Below are positions 35,215 to 46,817 of a stretch of 64,000 nt of DNA, piece by piece. Position numbers and translations under genes: made by a program. The stretch lies in NCBI GenBank assembly GCA_003586115.2, contig QVOM02000023.1, positions 6,499,977-6,563,976 on the forward strand. Direction: 5' to 3'. Numbering within the stretch: position 1 is the stretch's first letter; each line of letters begins with the position of its first letter. Source of the DNA: Salvator merianae. Its lineage: Eukaryota > Chordata > Lepidosauria > Squamata > Teiidae. The notes beneath the pieces are model-generated. The model searched no databases, was not told where the DNA came from, and worked only from the letters and a program-made list of their open reading frames with translations.

Positions 35215-35991
35215 TTAAACTACAAGCCCAGTGAAAACAGAAGGTATCCATAAGCCTTGCAGGTTTCGTTTGTTTGCTTGCTTTTTCTGAAGAAGGGAAA
35301 GAATAAAAAGTTCCAGCGTCCTCAGGTTCGTGTGACTTTAGGGACAAAGATACAGAGGTGTTTTGGCATTATCATCTTCCCCAGGAGATATCTAGGCTTA
35401 GATCTGGAACTTTCTGCATGTCGAACAGATGAGAATGGCACAGAATGGCACTCCACTTGCCCTCCATGGGCACCAGACACTGTTGACATACTCTGATTAT
35501 TTTACCTGGCGGCCTATCCAGTATTTATGCCAGGGCACCCCATTTGACCAATGTTTAAGCAAAGTCCTTTTCCTGACCCACAGCAGAGGGATGAAATGAG
35601 GGTGCTAAGTTACAAAAGACTTGGGCAGAGGGAGATATTAGGTCAGGCTCATCAGTGTAAACCACAGAAGGCAAATCAAATATCCATAGCTCTTAACAGT
35701 GATATTTGTTGGATCCATTATTTCTTGCCGACATACCCTCCAGCATGCCCTGGAAAACCAAGATACAAAAGAGATCCCGGTATCCTTCATAAACTTGTCT
35801 CCTCTAACCTAGTCCAGTGACCATCTCTGCTGAGCTGCCACTCACCTCGCACTGTGGAAGAAGGCAACCATGTTAAGAACACAAAGGTATTTTTGTCCCA
35901 TTCGGATGGTGGGGGGATATGGGAGGTCCCACACCCAGCCACCATGCTTTCTTTAAATGAATACTGTGTACGGTACAGTACAGCGACGCAC

Positions 35992-36160
35992 CTGATTTCT
36001 TACAATGTTGCTGTCTTTCTGCATTTGAAGGATGTACCCTGTCTTGCAGGTAACGTTACATTGGGCTCCATTATAGTGTCCCTCGCTGGAGAAGGTCAAC
36101 ACAGCGTTTTCAACCTCTAGCTCCTGGCAGTCAGTGGTTTTGCAGGAATAATGAACACAA
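35992..36160 (-). CDS. PAPPA: PAPPA exon 14: first half of SCR1
   Basis: One base plus 56 codons (phase 2 in, 0 out). Translation opens CVHYSCKTTDC, then the first half of SCR1 up to VTCKTGYILQ and ends IVRNQ. It follows PAPPA through the end of the module's first half. The position corresponding to the first of the pappalysin-specific extra cysteine pair is Phe (VLTFSSEG), while its expected partner Cys (GAQC) is kept; SCR2-5 in this window keep both. An N-V-T sequon is present. The acceptor's pyrimidine tract is essentially an 11-C run followed by ACAG. Donor CAG/GTGCGT. Confidence 0.9.
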
Positions 36161-36387
36161 CTGTGGGGGGGGGGGAAATGGGGAAACACTCTGTTAGCTT
36201 TTGTCAGGTATGAATGGTTAGACTGAACATCGTTTAGGGCTTGGGAAACAATTATTGACCAGGGCAATTGGTCAGATGAGGCTTTCGAAGGATAACCATG
36301 ATTATTATTGTTCGAAGGCTAATCAGTTTCAAAGATGGGTGTGTTTCCATAACTATTTTTCACTAATCTGTTAAGTAGAGATGTTCC

Positions 36388-36584
36388 TTAAGTCTCTGTG
36401 TTGGGTACCAGTAAGTCATGGCCAGCTTCTGGTTGGTTGCATGGACACTTTTAGGCAGTTTTCTTAGCAGAGACACAGAAGTAGTTTGCCATTGCCTATT
36501 TCTGGGGAGAGGCTGGGGATCAAACCCATGACCCTTTGCTTTCCAGGCAGTTTGCTGTACCACTGAGCTATAGCCATCCCCAGA
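36388..36584 (-). mobile_element. tRNA-derived SINE (Squam-type)
   Basis: On the minus strand: ATGGCTATAGCTCAGTGGTA (A box), then GGGTTTGATCCCC (B box), then GGCAATGGCAAACTACTTCT and GCTAAGAAAACTGCC. Good structural match to squamate tRNA-derived SINEs. Confidence 0.87.
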
Positions 36585-37499
36585 CTCCATGGGCACCTCT
36601 ATGCAGTTTTATTGACAGAGATACAGAAGCCCAGAAGATGACTCTCTGCAGACATCTCTTTTCCCTTCCCAAATTAAATCATAAATCATCATCATCTTCA
36701 TCATCATTGAAATGGAACCATCCCTTTCATTCAACTTCTATAACTTTAAAAGAAGCTCACAGACTTCGGAAACCTGCTGGAAAGAGCACAAGACTCTGCA
36801 AAGAAAATAGAAAGAATCTCCACTCTCCACTGGCCAAAAAATCAGGTTAAGTGAATGAGATCTGCAGACTAAAGAGAGTGGAAGGATGAGCAGAGAAAAA
36901 GCTGGATGCCACGGAATCAAATGGAAGTCAAATCTTTTTTTTAAGCCAACTATCCAGGACCAAACTGGCTGGGAAATTATTCAGCATCATCAGTCACTGA
37001 CTGCAAGGCTTTGGCAGTAGAATTTGTACATTTATTGTGAGTTTATTACCAACCTCATGCATCAGGCCCAGGAAAGGTAATAACGTTTCCTCATTTCATA
37101 AGATGTATAGATCTACAAGATCAGAGACCACCACTTGTGGACTGTGAAGAAATTAACGGTTTTAACTACAACTGCCATGGTAAAAAAAAAAAATTGTCTG
37201 ATTATTTGCAGCTGCCGCCCAGAACTTCAATTACTGGTCTGGATTACAACTTCATAATGTCTATCAGACTTTTCAAATCTGTAGACAGAACAGGATGTAT
37301 TTGGCTGTTCCCAGGTAGCCTCAAAAAGTCAATATTCATATTTTTTTTCTCAGCTATAGCACAAAACATATGCAAAACACTGAATGTGAAGGAGACCTTC
37401 TGCTTAGAATAGCCAGTCCATGGCAGTAGACTAGTAGGCCATATTGGAGGTGGCCATAGCTCTGCAGAAGAACCACTGTTTGGGAAACAGAGTCATAGG

Positions 37500-37620
37500 A
37501 TGGTCCCTTGGAATCACCCAGGACAAGCTATGGCAAACCCCGTCTGCATCATTGCCAAGGAAAGAATATGGTCAGCCAAAATGTTGGTGATGGGGAGGGT
37601 TGGATTCCCTACTTTCCCTT
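37500..37620 (+). mobile_element. SINE body remnant
   Basis: AGCTATGGCAAACCCCGTCT and CATTGCCAAGGAAA resemble the 3' body of the SINE at 13685. No promoter boxes are visible. Confidence 0.4.
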
Positions 37621-38433
37621 GCCTCCAACTACATCTGTTTTATATGCAAAAAAGAAATCCCAGTTTCATTCCCTAACATCTTAAGAGAATCTCTCTGGTC
37701 AGCATAAAGAAAATTGCATGAGATGGCTCAAAAGTAAGTCAGCTTGTCCCTCTGTGGACAGAGCAGTCTAGTGGGGGACACAGCTCCCCCAGACCACTCA
37801 AAATGTTGTGATGTGGGGGGGATGGAGCGGTCTAGCAAGCCCTGTGGCCCAGTGCAGACAGGACAAAAAGGTCTTTTAATTGTCCTGGTAATACACCATG
37901 AAAATCAGTGCCAACATTTTGTAAGATGGTGTCAGGATGGCAAATTTCAATCCACATTTGCCTTGATCATAAAAACTCTTTCTTCTACAGAATGTTCCCT
38001 GTGTCTCTGAACACCTGCAAACATAACCTAGACGTGAAGCCCATCTTGTCTAGGAATGAAACACTTTTCTTTTCTCTCTCTCCTTCTCTCTCTCTCTCCT
38101 TTCTAACACTTTGGCTCCTCTGTAGAGGAAACTGCCTTCTTCAGCTGCTTGCTGATTTCCAGGATTTATGCAGCACAGAGTGAATATTAAAAGCAGAGGG
38201 GACACAAAAGCGGTGAAATAATATACTGGCATTTCCCCATGTGGGTTAAATGCCCTGTCCATTCCCATTCAATGGAAACGCCGCTGCTTTTGCCGGCAGT
38301 GCCAAAGGTCATGCCCCCCCTTCTCCCCTCATCTCTGATTATCCCCGTGATCAGCTCTATGAAGCTGGAAGCCTATGGGTGGTAATGAATCAGAAGACGG
38401 CAAGAGCAGGAAACGGAAGCCAGAAAGCCTCAC

Positions 38434-38647
38434 CTCTGCTCAGCTGGGCTATAGGTCTCTCCATTCTGGCAGCTGCTGACGGTGATGGGGTCAAAGTTGT
38501 GGAAGGAGCGCAAGGCCACCCCAGAGATGGCCACAAATGGAGAGCTGAAGGTGGTGAGAATTGCCTGGGTGTGGTAGAAATGTTGGCTGAGGTCATGGAT
38601 GACAGGAATAATCAGCGGGTTTTTCCTGCAGTTTAGGCCATGGACTC
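38434..38647 (-). CDS. PAPPA: PAPPA exon 13: last exon before SCR1
   Basis: 70 complete codons with split codons at both ends (phase 1 in, 2 out). Diagnostic stretches are CRKNPLIIPVIHDLSQ near residues 6-21, VAISGVALRSF near 38-48, and CQNGETYSPAEQ at the end. These match the PAPPA region immediately N-terminal of SCR1. Acceptor CCTTTCACAG; donor GAGCAGAG/GTGAGG. The final AG joins T of exon 14 to give Ser, in agreement with the family's ...AEQS-CVH junction. The intron to exon 12 is 544 bp. Confidence 0.92.
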
Positions 38648-39191
38648 CTGTGAAAGGAAAGACAAAGGAGATTGGGCAAAGGAGCAAAGGAGAGATTGAG
38701 GAGCCGTTTAGGAGTGTACTGACTTCTGATGCCACTTCTGGTGGTGGTTTCTGTTACAACACAGAAAAGGGACCCCAGTATGTTCAGCAGTCTGCTAGCA
38801 GACTTGGTTGTCAAGGTCCACTGGTAGACTGGGATGAGGTGCCATTTTGGTGCCTTATCCCAGTATTTTGTTTCATCCAATTCGCAATTCCACACTCGAG
38901 TGTGGAAGGCAGGACCCTGGGGCTCTTCCTAGCGTGGGAAAACAGCGAGTGCAGAAAGAGCCTAAGTCTGCTTTCTGAAACACATCTGGAAATCTCACCT
39001 ATCTACTACAGATGATTAAAACACTCCGTGGTGCTAACAGGCTACTATCTATTTAATTTATAAGTACCATGAGCTATCCTACCCCTCCAAAAGCAAGATG
39101 GGCTTCATAAATGACACAGAAGCTCAGATGGCACAGAAGATGGTTGTTTATTTTATCAAGGAGTCCAAAGCAGCAGGAAGAAGGTTCTTAC
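38648..39191 (-). other. PAPPA intron 12
   Basis: A 544-bp intron. Part of it (about 38810-38965) resembles the interior and 3' end of the CCATTTTGG-type inverted-repeat elements, ending in GAGTGCAGAAAGAGCC. Confidence 0.7.
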
Positions 39192-39327
39192 CCAGATCGT
39201 GGCTTTGGCCTTTGGTGTCTATCAGCTGCACAGAAATGGTCTCCTGCTCCTGATCGAGATCATCCGTACCATCCGCAATCAAGTGAATGATCACTGCCGT
39301 GGCAACCATGGGCTGTGAAAAGTGAGC
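39192..39327 (-). CDS. PAPPA: PAPPA exon 12: central region
   Basis: 45 codons plus one base (phase 0 in, 1 out). The translation starts AHFSQPMVATAVIIHL and ends near DTKGQSHDL, with the diagnostic ETISVQL in between. This closely follows the PAPPA segment linking the central region to the SCR block. Acceptor TTTCTCCACAG; donor CTGG/GTAAGA. The final G joins GA of exon 13 to make Gly. No cysteine is encoded. An acidic run (DDLDQEQE) sits at residues 22-29. Confidence 0.9.
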
Positions 39328-39500
39328 CTGTGGAGAAAAAGCACAAGGATTCAAAGCCATTTTGGTTTTGGTTTTAAACAGTAGTGGCCTGTGGCACAGG
39401 ACACACCTGAAGTGCCCAGAACCACCACATGCTATCTGGGCGTTTCCAGCTGTGCCTGCAACTGCTGGCTCCCACTATCTTCTATTATGCTGCGTCTCAC

Positions 39501-39599
39501 CTTCAACCAGAACACAGTCTGCGTGCTGTTGGCTGAACAAGGATACCATGCGTACTGGGACACGCCATCACCGAAGTCATACACCTTGGTTCTGCAGAC
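39501..39599 (-). CDS. PAPPA: PAPPA exon 11: central region before the SCRs
   Basis: 33 codons, phase 0 at both ends. The translation begins VCRTKVYDFGDG and contains AWYPC near residues 18-22, an N-S-T glycosylation sequon and a C-terminal TVFWLK. I recognise the same order in PAPPA just before the SCR region. The acceptor reads TTACCCCAG after a pyrimidine-rich stretch and the donor reads AAG/GTGAGA. A second CAG lies 8 nt inside the exon; using it would break the frame, so the outer site is preferred. The intron to exon 12 is only 173 bp. Being a multiple of 3, this exon could be skipped without a frameshift. Confidence 0.86.
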
Positions 39600-40235
39600 C
39601 TGGGGTAATGAAGGGAGATAATCAGCTCAGAGTCCAACTGATTTCTAGAATACTGGAACATCCACATAGGTGTACTGATCCCATCTAACCAGCCAGAAAA
39701 TGTCCCTTGTAGTTGACATGGGATGGGAGTGAGAGAGGGGGGGAAAAAAGTGTACTTTCTTGAGGGTACGTCTGCCTCTCCCACTTATTTATTTATTTTT
39801 AATTCAGCAGAAAAATCCTTAACCTCAACTAGTTACACAGTCACATTAGTAGAATCCAAAGCTTTGATTGATCACACAAGCAAGCAGCCCTCTTTTCAAA
39901 AACTTTCCAAGTGGGCATAAGTATGGTGGGTAGAGTACGATACTGGCAGTAGGAAGAGCCGCTAGGAGGTGAATTGGCCGGACAACCTCATCTTTTGCTG
40001 CTTTCTGTCCAATTTTAGCTGGACACACATCTCAACTGTGTATGGAGGTGAGTGAGGAGGGAAGCCCAGAAGGGACACAATGATAGATTCTGTGAACCTC
40101 TGCAGGAACAAATTGTATGTGCGCTATTGAGGCATTGTGTGAACAACAAAAGAGCCACATTAGGGAAAAGGTGGATGGGAAATGAAAATCACACCAATTC
40201 CACCCTTGTGTGGTTGTGACCTAAGATACATCAAG

Positions 40236-40846
40236 ATGTGTCCACTTTTAAAGCTTTTCTGGCAGAACTCAACAATGGGCTGGAACACCTTCCTTATGAA
40301 ATCAGGCTGCAACGCCTTGACCTCTTCAGCCTTGAAAAGCGGCATTTAAGAGGAGACCTGATTGAAGTATATAAAATCATGCACAGTATGGATAAGGTGA
40401 ATAAAGAGAAGTTTTTCTCTCACACACACAACACTAGGACCAGGGGGCACTCTCTGAAGCTGATGGGTAGGAGAGTTAGGACTGACAAGAGAAAATATTT
40501 TTTTCACCCAGAGGGTCGTCGGTCTGTGGAATTTATTACCGGATGAGGTGGTGACAGCCATCAACCTGGACAGCTTTAAGAAGGGATTGGACAGATTCAT
40601 GGAGGTCAGGTGTATCAATGGCTACTAGAATGGATGCCTGGGTGCTTGCTCCAGGTTGGAAAGACAGGCAGGATGTCTGTAAAACCATTTGCGGGGAGTC
40701 AAGAGCAAGTGAAGGTTTTGCCTTTATCTTCTGCTTGAGAATGCCCAGAAGCAATTGGTGGGCCACTGTCTGAAACAGAATGTTGGACTAGATGGGCTGC
40801 GGCCTGATCCAGCAAGGCTCCTCTTATGTTCTTATGTTCTAACACA
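40236..40846 (+). mobile_element. L2/CR1-type LINE, longest 3' fragment
   Basis: The 5' part encodes the C-terminal region of the reverse transcriptase ORF in broken frames (LPYEIRLQRLDLFSLEKR, GDLIEVYKIM, TRGHSLKLMG). The 3' untranslated part has TGGACTAGATGGG, CCTGATCCAGCAAGGCTCC and ends TTATGTTCTTATGTTC. It is 5'-truncated. Confidence 0.92.
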
Positions 40847-41869
40847 CTAGCCACATTTCAAGCTATGACCATACACATACACTAAATAAGAGTTAAAAGG
40901 AGTTTTGTTTGGGGGGATACAAATGTCACTAACATATGCCACACCTGTATTTGTGCAGGAATTAAGGAGGACGTTACTGAATTCACACAGCGTTGAACGG
41001 TATGCATTTGGCCCACAGCGAACTATACTCAGAATTGTTTTACGTAAGCAAGAAGAAGGAAAATGGATCTGTTGCCCAAGGATTTCTAAGGATAACCCTT
41101 TCCCCCATCTCATTAATATGATGCGCTTGAGGGAATTAATGTTCTTGCCACCAACTCCTGGCACCAGTGACAACAGCATTCTCAAAACATTCTGAAATAA
41201 ACGAAGGGAAGGAGTTCTGTTTGACAAGAGACAAATGATTCTGGTCTGCACATTTGAAGGGCCGATAAAACATTTCAAGGCCTGTGGAAGAGAGGAGTGA
41301 AACATTGCTAGTCTTAATAAAGAAATGGATATCGGATTTTTAGATTAAAAAATAATAATAATGAGAATTGATACAGCATAGACAAGTCTTTGGCATGTTG
41401 ACACTATCCGGATAATTGGACTCAATCTACACCAAGTACTGACAACACACCAGTTCTGGACTTCAGTTACCAACTGTCTCAACCAGGATTTGTTTGGGAT
41501 TCTCTCTCTCATCAACACACTAGGGGAAGTTCAGATCTGCTATGGTTACTGCAGGATTACCATTTCAGGACACTTTGTCCCATGGAATGAGATGATGCGG
41601 AAATGTGAGAGGGCAGAGTTATGGCTAACAAAGAGTTCTCAAGGACATGTAAAGATACCTCAAAACAGGAGGGATGGCTAGCTATACAGACAGGAAGGTT
41701 AGGTTATGGGATCCAGGGGCCTGGGCTAAGAAGGACTTGGGGCTCAGTATAAAGACAGTGTTTTGCATTATTCTGTGTGGTTTACTATTGAATGGCTAGG
41801 ATATTATTAAATAAACATTGCGTGCTCAGAATCATGGGCTGTTTGTGAACTTACCTTCATTGGTGTAGT

Positions 41870-42250
41870 CCCAGTAGTGCAAAATAAGCAATCTGTCCCA
41901 AGCTAGGACAGATTGTTCTTGGAACAGAATAAGACCATCCACATTGGATTGACCTGTTCCATAGTAGGCCCCATACCAGTTCCAAAGCTCATACCAGCTT
42001 TGGAACCAGCATGGAAGAGGGTTCTGAATGCTCTGAAGGCCAAGAATGAAATATCCTAGTCTTTGGAGTTCCTGGGAATGGCATTTTGCTGGCACGTCTT
42101 GTTGGTATCCCAGACCTTAGTATGTTGGTAGATTTCAAAAAGATTTACCAGTAGACTGGATCAGGATGCTATTTTGGGTACCCTAGTATGGTCAGTGCTT
42201 TATCCTGTGTGGATACTAAGACTATTAAGAAGGGCCAGGTCCTACATTTA
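41870..42250. mobile_element. Degraded CCATTTTGG-type element
   Basis: Contains ACCAGTAGACTGGATCAGG and GCTATTTTGGGTACC, as in the better-bounded copies. No clear terminal repeats, so the borders are approximate. Confidence 0.45.
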
Positions 42251-42364
42251 ACGACACCGGCATGCAGAAGGGAGACCTGTAGACCTCTTTCTGTCTGGTC
42301 TACTAGCAAATACATAAAGAGGGATGGGTGTCATCTGTGTCATTGGGGTTGATGGCATAACACA

Positions 42365-43045
42365 GACCCTTTCCACACTGGGCCTGTATCATGGTCCAGG
42401 ATGGCCCACAGAATGACAAGTCCACATGCTGGAGAGGATATTGGAAGTCACCACCACCCCGGTACAGCAGCCTGTCCACGTAGGACTAAGCCGTGGCAGG
42501 ATACAGCACATTTCCTGTTTCTCTGGCAGTCCTTTTAAAAGGAGTCCATCCACAGAGTGCTGTGGTATAGTGGACTACAGACAGTGTGTGGACAGCACAC
42601 CTCCATCGTCTGGTATGCCATGACTGGGGTCTTTTTGGCTGGGAATCTGGAAGGGAACTGTAGATCTGCTGCCAAAAAGTCCTTGACAGGCAACTTCAAA
42701 GGCCAAGAACTTCAGTCGCCAACACCAAAAGGCCAAGACCTTTGAAGAGGAGCAGTTTAGTGCCAACTTTTTAAGATCTTTGGCTTTGATCAAGCTTACC
42801 TGTAAGGTCCTGATCCCCAGAGGCTTCAAGACTAGGAACCTTCATTCCTAGCCTCAGAGGCTTCGGAAGACACCTGCCGAAGCTCATGTGAGCTTCAAGG
42901 CCATAGTGTGGGCTAGGCAGGACCAATGTCACAGTGCAGATAGGACCATTCCAGACCACGCCTTCCCGTGGTTGGAATCAGTGGACCTGGCTGATCCACA
43001 CCCACTGACTCTGACCACAGGCAGGTAAGTGCAGACATGACCATA
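42365..43045. mobile_element. Inverted-repeat element, probably composite
   Basis: Starts ACCCTTTCCACACTGGGCC and ends GGTAAGTGCAGACATGACC. The interior repeats TTCAAAGGCCAAGA- and GCTTCAAGGCC-type words. Borders approximate; may be two nested copies. Confidence 0.5.
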
Positions 43046-44707
43046 GTCTCCTCAAGGCAAGCAGCAGCTTCTGTGTAAGTGCACAGATTCTAACACTGTT
43101 TTGTGTCATTTCACACTTAAAAAAAAAATCTGGTGAAAATGGTGAACTCCAAGGTTTTGCTGGGATGTTTTGTAGCACAGGGTGACACTGGTGACCGAGG
43201 TGTTCCATGGTGCTTCAGATAAGAATGGCCCCCTTATATGCATGAGGAATAGTCAAAGCCGTGCAAGAGCAGCATTTCAAATCTCAGGGAACGGAGAGGC
43301 AGGATTGGCCAAAAGTGAGGTAATGATTTCTCTAATTTGAATTCCCAAAGGCCGAGAGCAAAGGAATCTATGGGCAAAACATAAATCAACTTTAATGGGC
43401 TGGAAGAAGTTTTTCAGTTTTGTTTAAAAATAAGAGAGGAAAAAAAGGGGAAAAGAAAATCTTAACTGGGACCAAACTTCACTGAGAGTTGCCAGTGGAT
43501 AGTGTTACATTTTACAACAGTGCAAGACTTTACATAAACTATCTTTGGCATTTGAAATTCATTCCAGCGATTCGACATGTATCATTTTGCAATTCCCCTT
43601 TTCTTGCATTTTCAGTAGGTTGTCTCTTGCTGGAGAGAATGGGGGTTTTTTTGCTGTTGTTTTTTCTTTATTTTAATACCTATTCAGTTAGGGGATTTAT
43701 CTGCCCCACATCTGCAATTTATACTGCTGCACAGCTTTCCATCGCAAATGGGAGACCCTTGCTAGCTTTCTGCAACCCTCCCAGTTGTGCCTCCCTTCTC
43801 TCTGTTAAACTTGCTCGGCCCCCAAGAATGCAAAAAGGCATTGGAGAACTGGGATTGGCACGCTTCTTGTGTCGCTTAATGGATGAGTGAGAACCGATAT
43901 TAAAAGCCGGCCCAAACCTCCTCTAAAAATCTTGAGCCAAACCCAAAACAAACCATTGTTGAGGTTCAGGAAAGCTCTGATAATTTAAAATATCTATGTT
44001 TCTATTTTCTGCTCACTTTCTCTCTCTTTTGCAAACCTCAGCATTTCCCTGAGATCTGTAAGCAACCAAAAAGCTGAAAGCTCTGGAAGGAACCTGGCTG
44101 CAAAGACTTTGCGCGTGGATTGTAACCCAAATTAAATTAAGACTGCAACACGGAATCAATAAAATTGCCTTGTAGACCAACTTAGAACAACTTTCTATCG
44201 TGTAAAAACCAAGAGAAGCAAAAAGGTTCCCCACCCCACCCCCCCACCCCGGTGCATTCCCTCTCCAGTTGGATCCGGTAGGGAGATATTTACTATATTT
44301 TACCAACAGAGACTAACATCAAATCGCCCTCTGCCCCTTCTACCACTACATCATAGTGGTGAACGGCTTCAGAATCAGGCCAACAAAAACAGTCCAAACC
44401 AGTTAATCAAACCCCATGTTAAGGATCATTAAAAATGGAACCGAAAATAACTCTGACGATTTCATAATGCTCTTACATAAACTGATGGTGTTAACGTATC
44501 TACAGACGTCACCGTGTCCCAAAGAAAAGGATAGAGTAGGTTTGGAAAAGGTTCCAAAAAGAGGCCCCGATATGATCAAGAACAGGTAGCAAGTCCCTGG
44601 AATGTTTTTGAGCTGTTTTAGTTTAGAAAAGCAATGAAGGATGGGGGGATTTTGTAGAGGTATACAAAATTGTGAATGTTTTCTTTCCCAGACCGTTTGA
44701 ACAAACA

Positions 44708-44709
<2 letters not shown>

Positions 44710-44740
<31 letters not shown>
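44710..44740. repeat. (AT)n microsatellite
   Basis: Uninterrupted AT dinucleotides. Confidence 0.97.
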
Positions 44741-44743
<3 letters not shown>

Positions 44744-45194
44744 CAGTGCATGCGTTTAGATAGCATTCCTTATTGCTGTTGCTTTGAATGTGGTGGGGAA
44801 GTACTCCTATACCCCTGAGTCTCTCCACCTCTTTCCTTAAACCAGTTTAAAGTATTATGAGGCTGCTTTGGGTTGGGGGGTCTGTTCCTCCCCCTATACA
44901 CATGCAATTCAATGAGTCACTGAATGGAAGATCAAGAATAGTGAACTTGTTTGTTTTGCTGTCAAAGTGAAAACCCATCTTTTCACTTCACGGGCAAACT
45001 GTAACATCAAAAAAACTTTTCACATCCACTTTTGTGCTTTTTGCAGATAAAATACCATTTTTTCCCCCACTGAAGAAACCCTTTCCATGAGGAAGACCAC
45101 AGCAAAACCACAAATATTCAATCTAATTGCTCATTTTCACAAGTGGAAGACTGGTTCACTCCAACTAAAGTTTTGGAAATGCCAAAAACTGTAT

Positions 45195-45280
45195 TTGTTT
45201 CATTTTGATGCGAATATTCGCAAATGTGAACGATCCAATCGAATTTGCAAATGCAAATTGAATTTTGTACACCTCAAGTT
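45195..45280. mobile_element. Degraded relative of the 7875-8216 MITE
   Basis: GATGCGAATATTCGCAAATG and CGAATTTGCAAATGC resemble the CGAAAA-rich interior and 3' half of the complete element. Borders not defined. Confidence 0.45.
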
Positions 45281-46385
45281 ATCGATGCAGTAGGATGGAC
45301 CATCACATAATTTCACAGATCCACATTCACATGCAGATCTAGAGGCCTAGACGCTTACTATGCAGGGCCTTAATCCGGAGTAAAGATCTGTGCGGAAATG
45401 GCCTATGATCGGTAAGAACTCAAAGAAGGACATAGGATGAAAATTTCAACGCCATGAGCAATTCAGTGTGGGAAGAAGTGCTCCTTCAGATGCTTGGCTT
45501 TCAGACTATACAGGGCCTTCATCAAGGGACATATCCCACTACCACCACTGCCAGCATGCAATGGAATAATGTGTTTTGCCCTCTGCTCATCCAAATACCT
45601 TGAATCTAACTTCTTCCTCCAAAGCTGCTTCCAATTAGAGGAACTGGACATTGTCTGTGCCTTCCAGTAGGTTCTAAATCCAGCCTGTCTTCTACCATGC
45701 ACTCCCAAGAGCAAAAGCAGAGAGAGGCACGGATTTTCAGTTCCTGAGGATGCCCTGAGGTTTCCCTTTAACTCACGTAGCTCTGTGTTTGCTGCCATTA
45801 AAGCAATGCATAGTTCTCTTTGCAGAATGCTGCTCCTCTCCATTGACTTTCATTCTATAGCCTCACAACCCCCAGGTATGTGGGTGAGAGGCAGGAGGAA
45901 AAGTAATCTAACAGGCATGTAAATTCTATGGTCTATTCTCTTCCCGCCTCCTCCAGCGGGCCCCTCCTGGATCCAATTCACGTGCAATGTTTCTTTCGTT
46001 TATGGCCAAATCCCTCCCACTCCCCGCCCCCCACCCTGCAATTTCCCAAAACATTACAGTAGGCTATAGAACCAACATAGAACTTACAGGAAATTAGGGG
46101 GGAAATAGCACAGATTTTTGTCTGTGATATGCGTGTCTATCCTGTAAAGCTATGCACATGGCTAGAGCATCACGTCAAAGCAAGAGCAAAGAAAAAAAAA
46201 AAAAGACCTTAGATGTTCTACAAGATGCTATCAATAGTTCAGAATGTATCTTCAGAATAGCAGAAAGTGAAATATTCAGTTCATGTACTTTGTGGGAACA
46301 TATTTCCCCTGCATGTGGTTTCACCCTCAATTGTAGTATGGAAGATCTAGCAAGCATCTATCAAAACTTTCCACAAATGTAAACC

Positions 46386-46817
46386 ATGGGGCACAACAAT
46401 AGAATCAGGTGGGACTCTGTGAAGCTGATGGGCAGGAGAATTAGGACCCACAAGGGGAAGGTTTTTGGTTGTTTTTTTTCACCCAGAGGGTCATCGGTCT
46501 ATCGAACTTATTAGCAGAAGAGAAGGTTATAGCAACCAGCCTGGATAGTTTTAAGAAAGGATTAGACAAATTCATGAAGGACAGGTGTATTGTTGGCTAC
46601 CAGAATGGATGCCTAGGTACTGCCTTCAGGTTGGAGGGACAGGCAGGATGCCGCCTCTAAAGGCCATTTGCATGGGCTCAAGAGCAGATGATGGTTTCAC
46701 CTTTGTCTTCTGCTTGAGATGCCCAGATGCAATTGGTGGGCCACTGTGTGAGACAGGATGCTGGACTAGATGGGTCATGGCCTAATCCAGCAGAACTCCT
46801 CTTATGTTCTTATGTTA
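46386..46817 (+). mobile_element. L2/CR1-type LINE, 3' fragment
   Basis: Carries AGCTGATGGGCAGGAGAATT, TCACCCAGAGGGTCATCGG, AGATGCCCAGATGCAATTGG and the tail TTATGTTCTTATGTTATTG. Same family and orientation as 40236-40846. Confidence 0.9.

Larger units (their letters stand above)
27921..35991 (-). other. PAPPA intron 14
   Basis: Includes inverted-repeat elements (28894-29330, 32575-32951, 35103-35214), CR1 tails (30672-30755, 33673-33795), a LINE 3' end (31160-31530) and an (AT)n run (31709-31741). The stretch 33.0-33.65 kb has no recognised repeat. Confidence 0.6.
36161..38433 (-). other. PAPPA intron 13
   Basis: Holds a tRNA-derived SINE on the minus strand (36388-36584) and a weak SINE-like remnant near 37.5 kb. 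The stretch 37.7-37.9 kb has the style of the inverted-repeat elements but no clear paired ends. Confidence 0.6.
1562..39599 (-). other. PAPPA: PAPPA (pappalysin-1), partial gene, 11 internal exons
   Basis: PAPPA is a secreted metzincin protease that cleaves IGFBP-4 and IGFBP-5, releasing IGF. The family order is laminin-G-like, Lin-12/Notch repeats 1-2 within the protease, a central region, five SCRs, then LNR3. Eleven minus-strand exons with GT-AG borders sum to 1614 nt, or 538 codons, with no stop and matching phases throughout. They encode the end of the central region, SCR1-5 and LNR3. Assignment rests on my recollection of vertebrate PAPPA: SCR3 and LNR3 are nearly unchanged, while SCR1 and SCR5 are more diverged. 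The paralogue PAPPA2 shares this architecture and is the main alternative. The laminin-G and protease exons were looked for upstream (39.6-64 kb) and not found. The terminal exon was not found in 1-1561. Both should lie outside the window. Confidence 0.9.
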
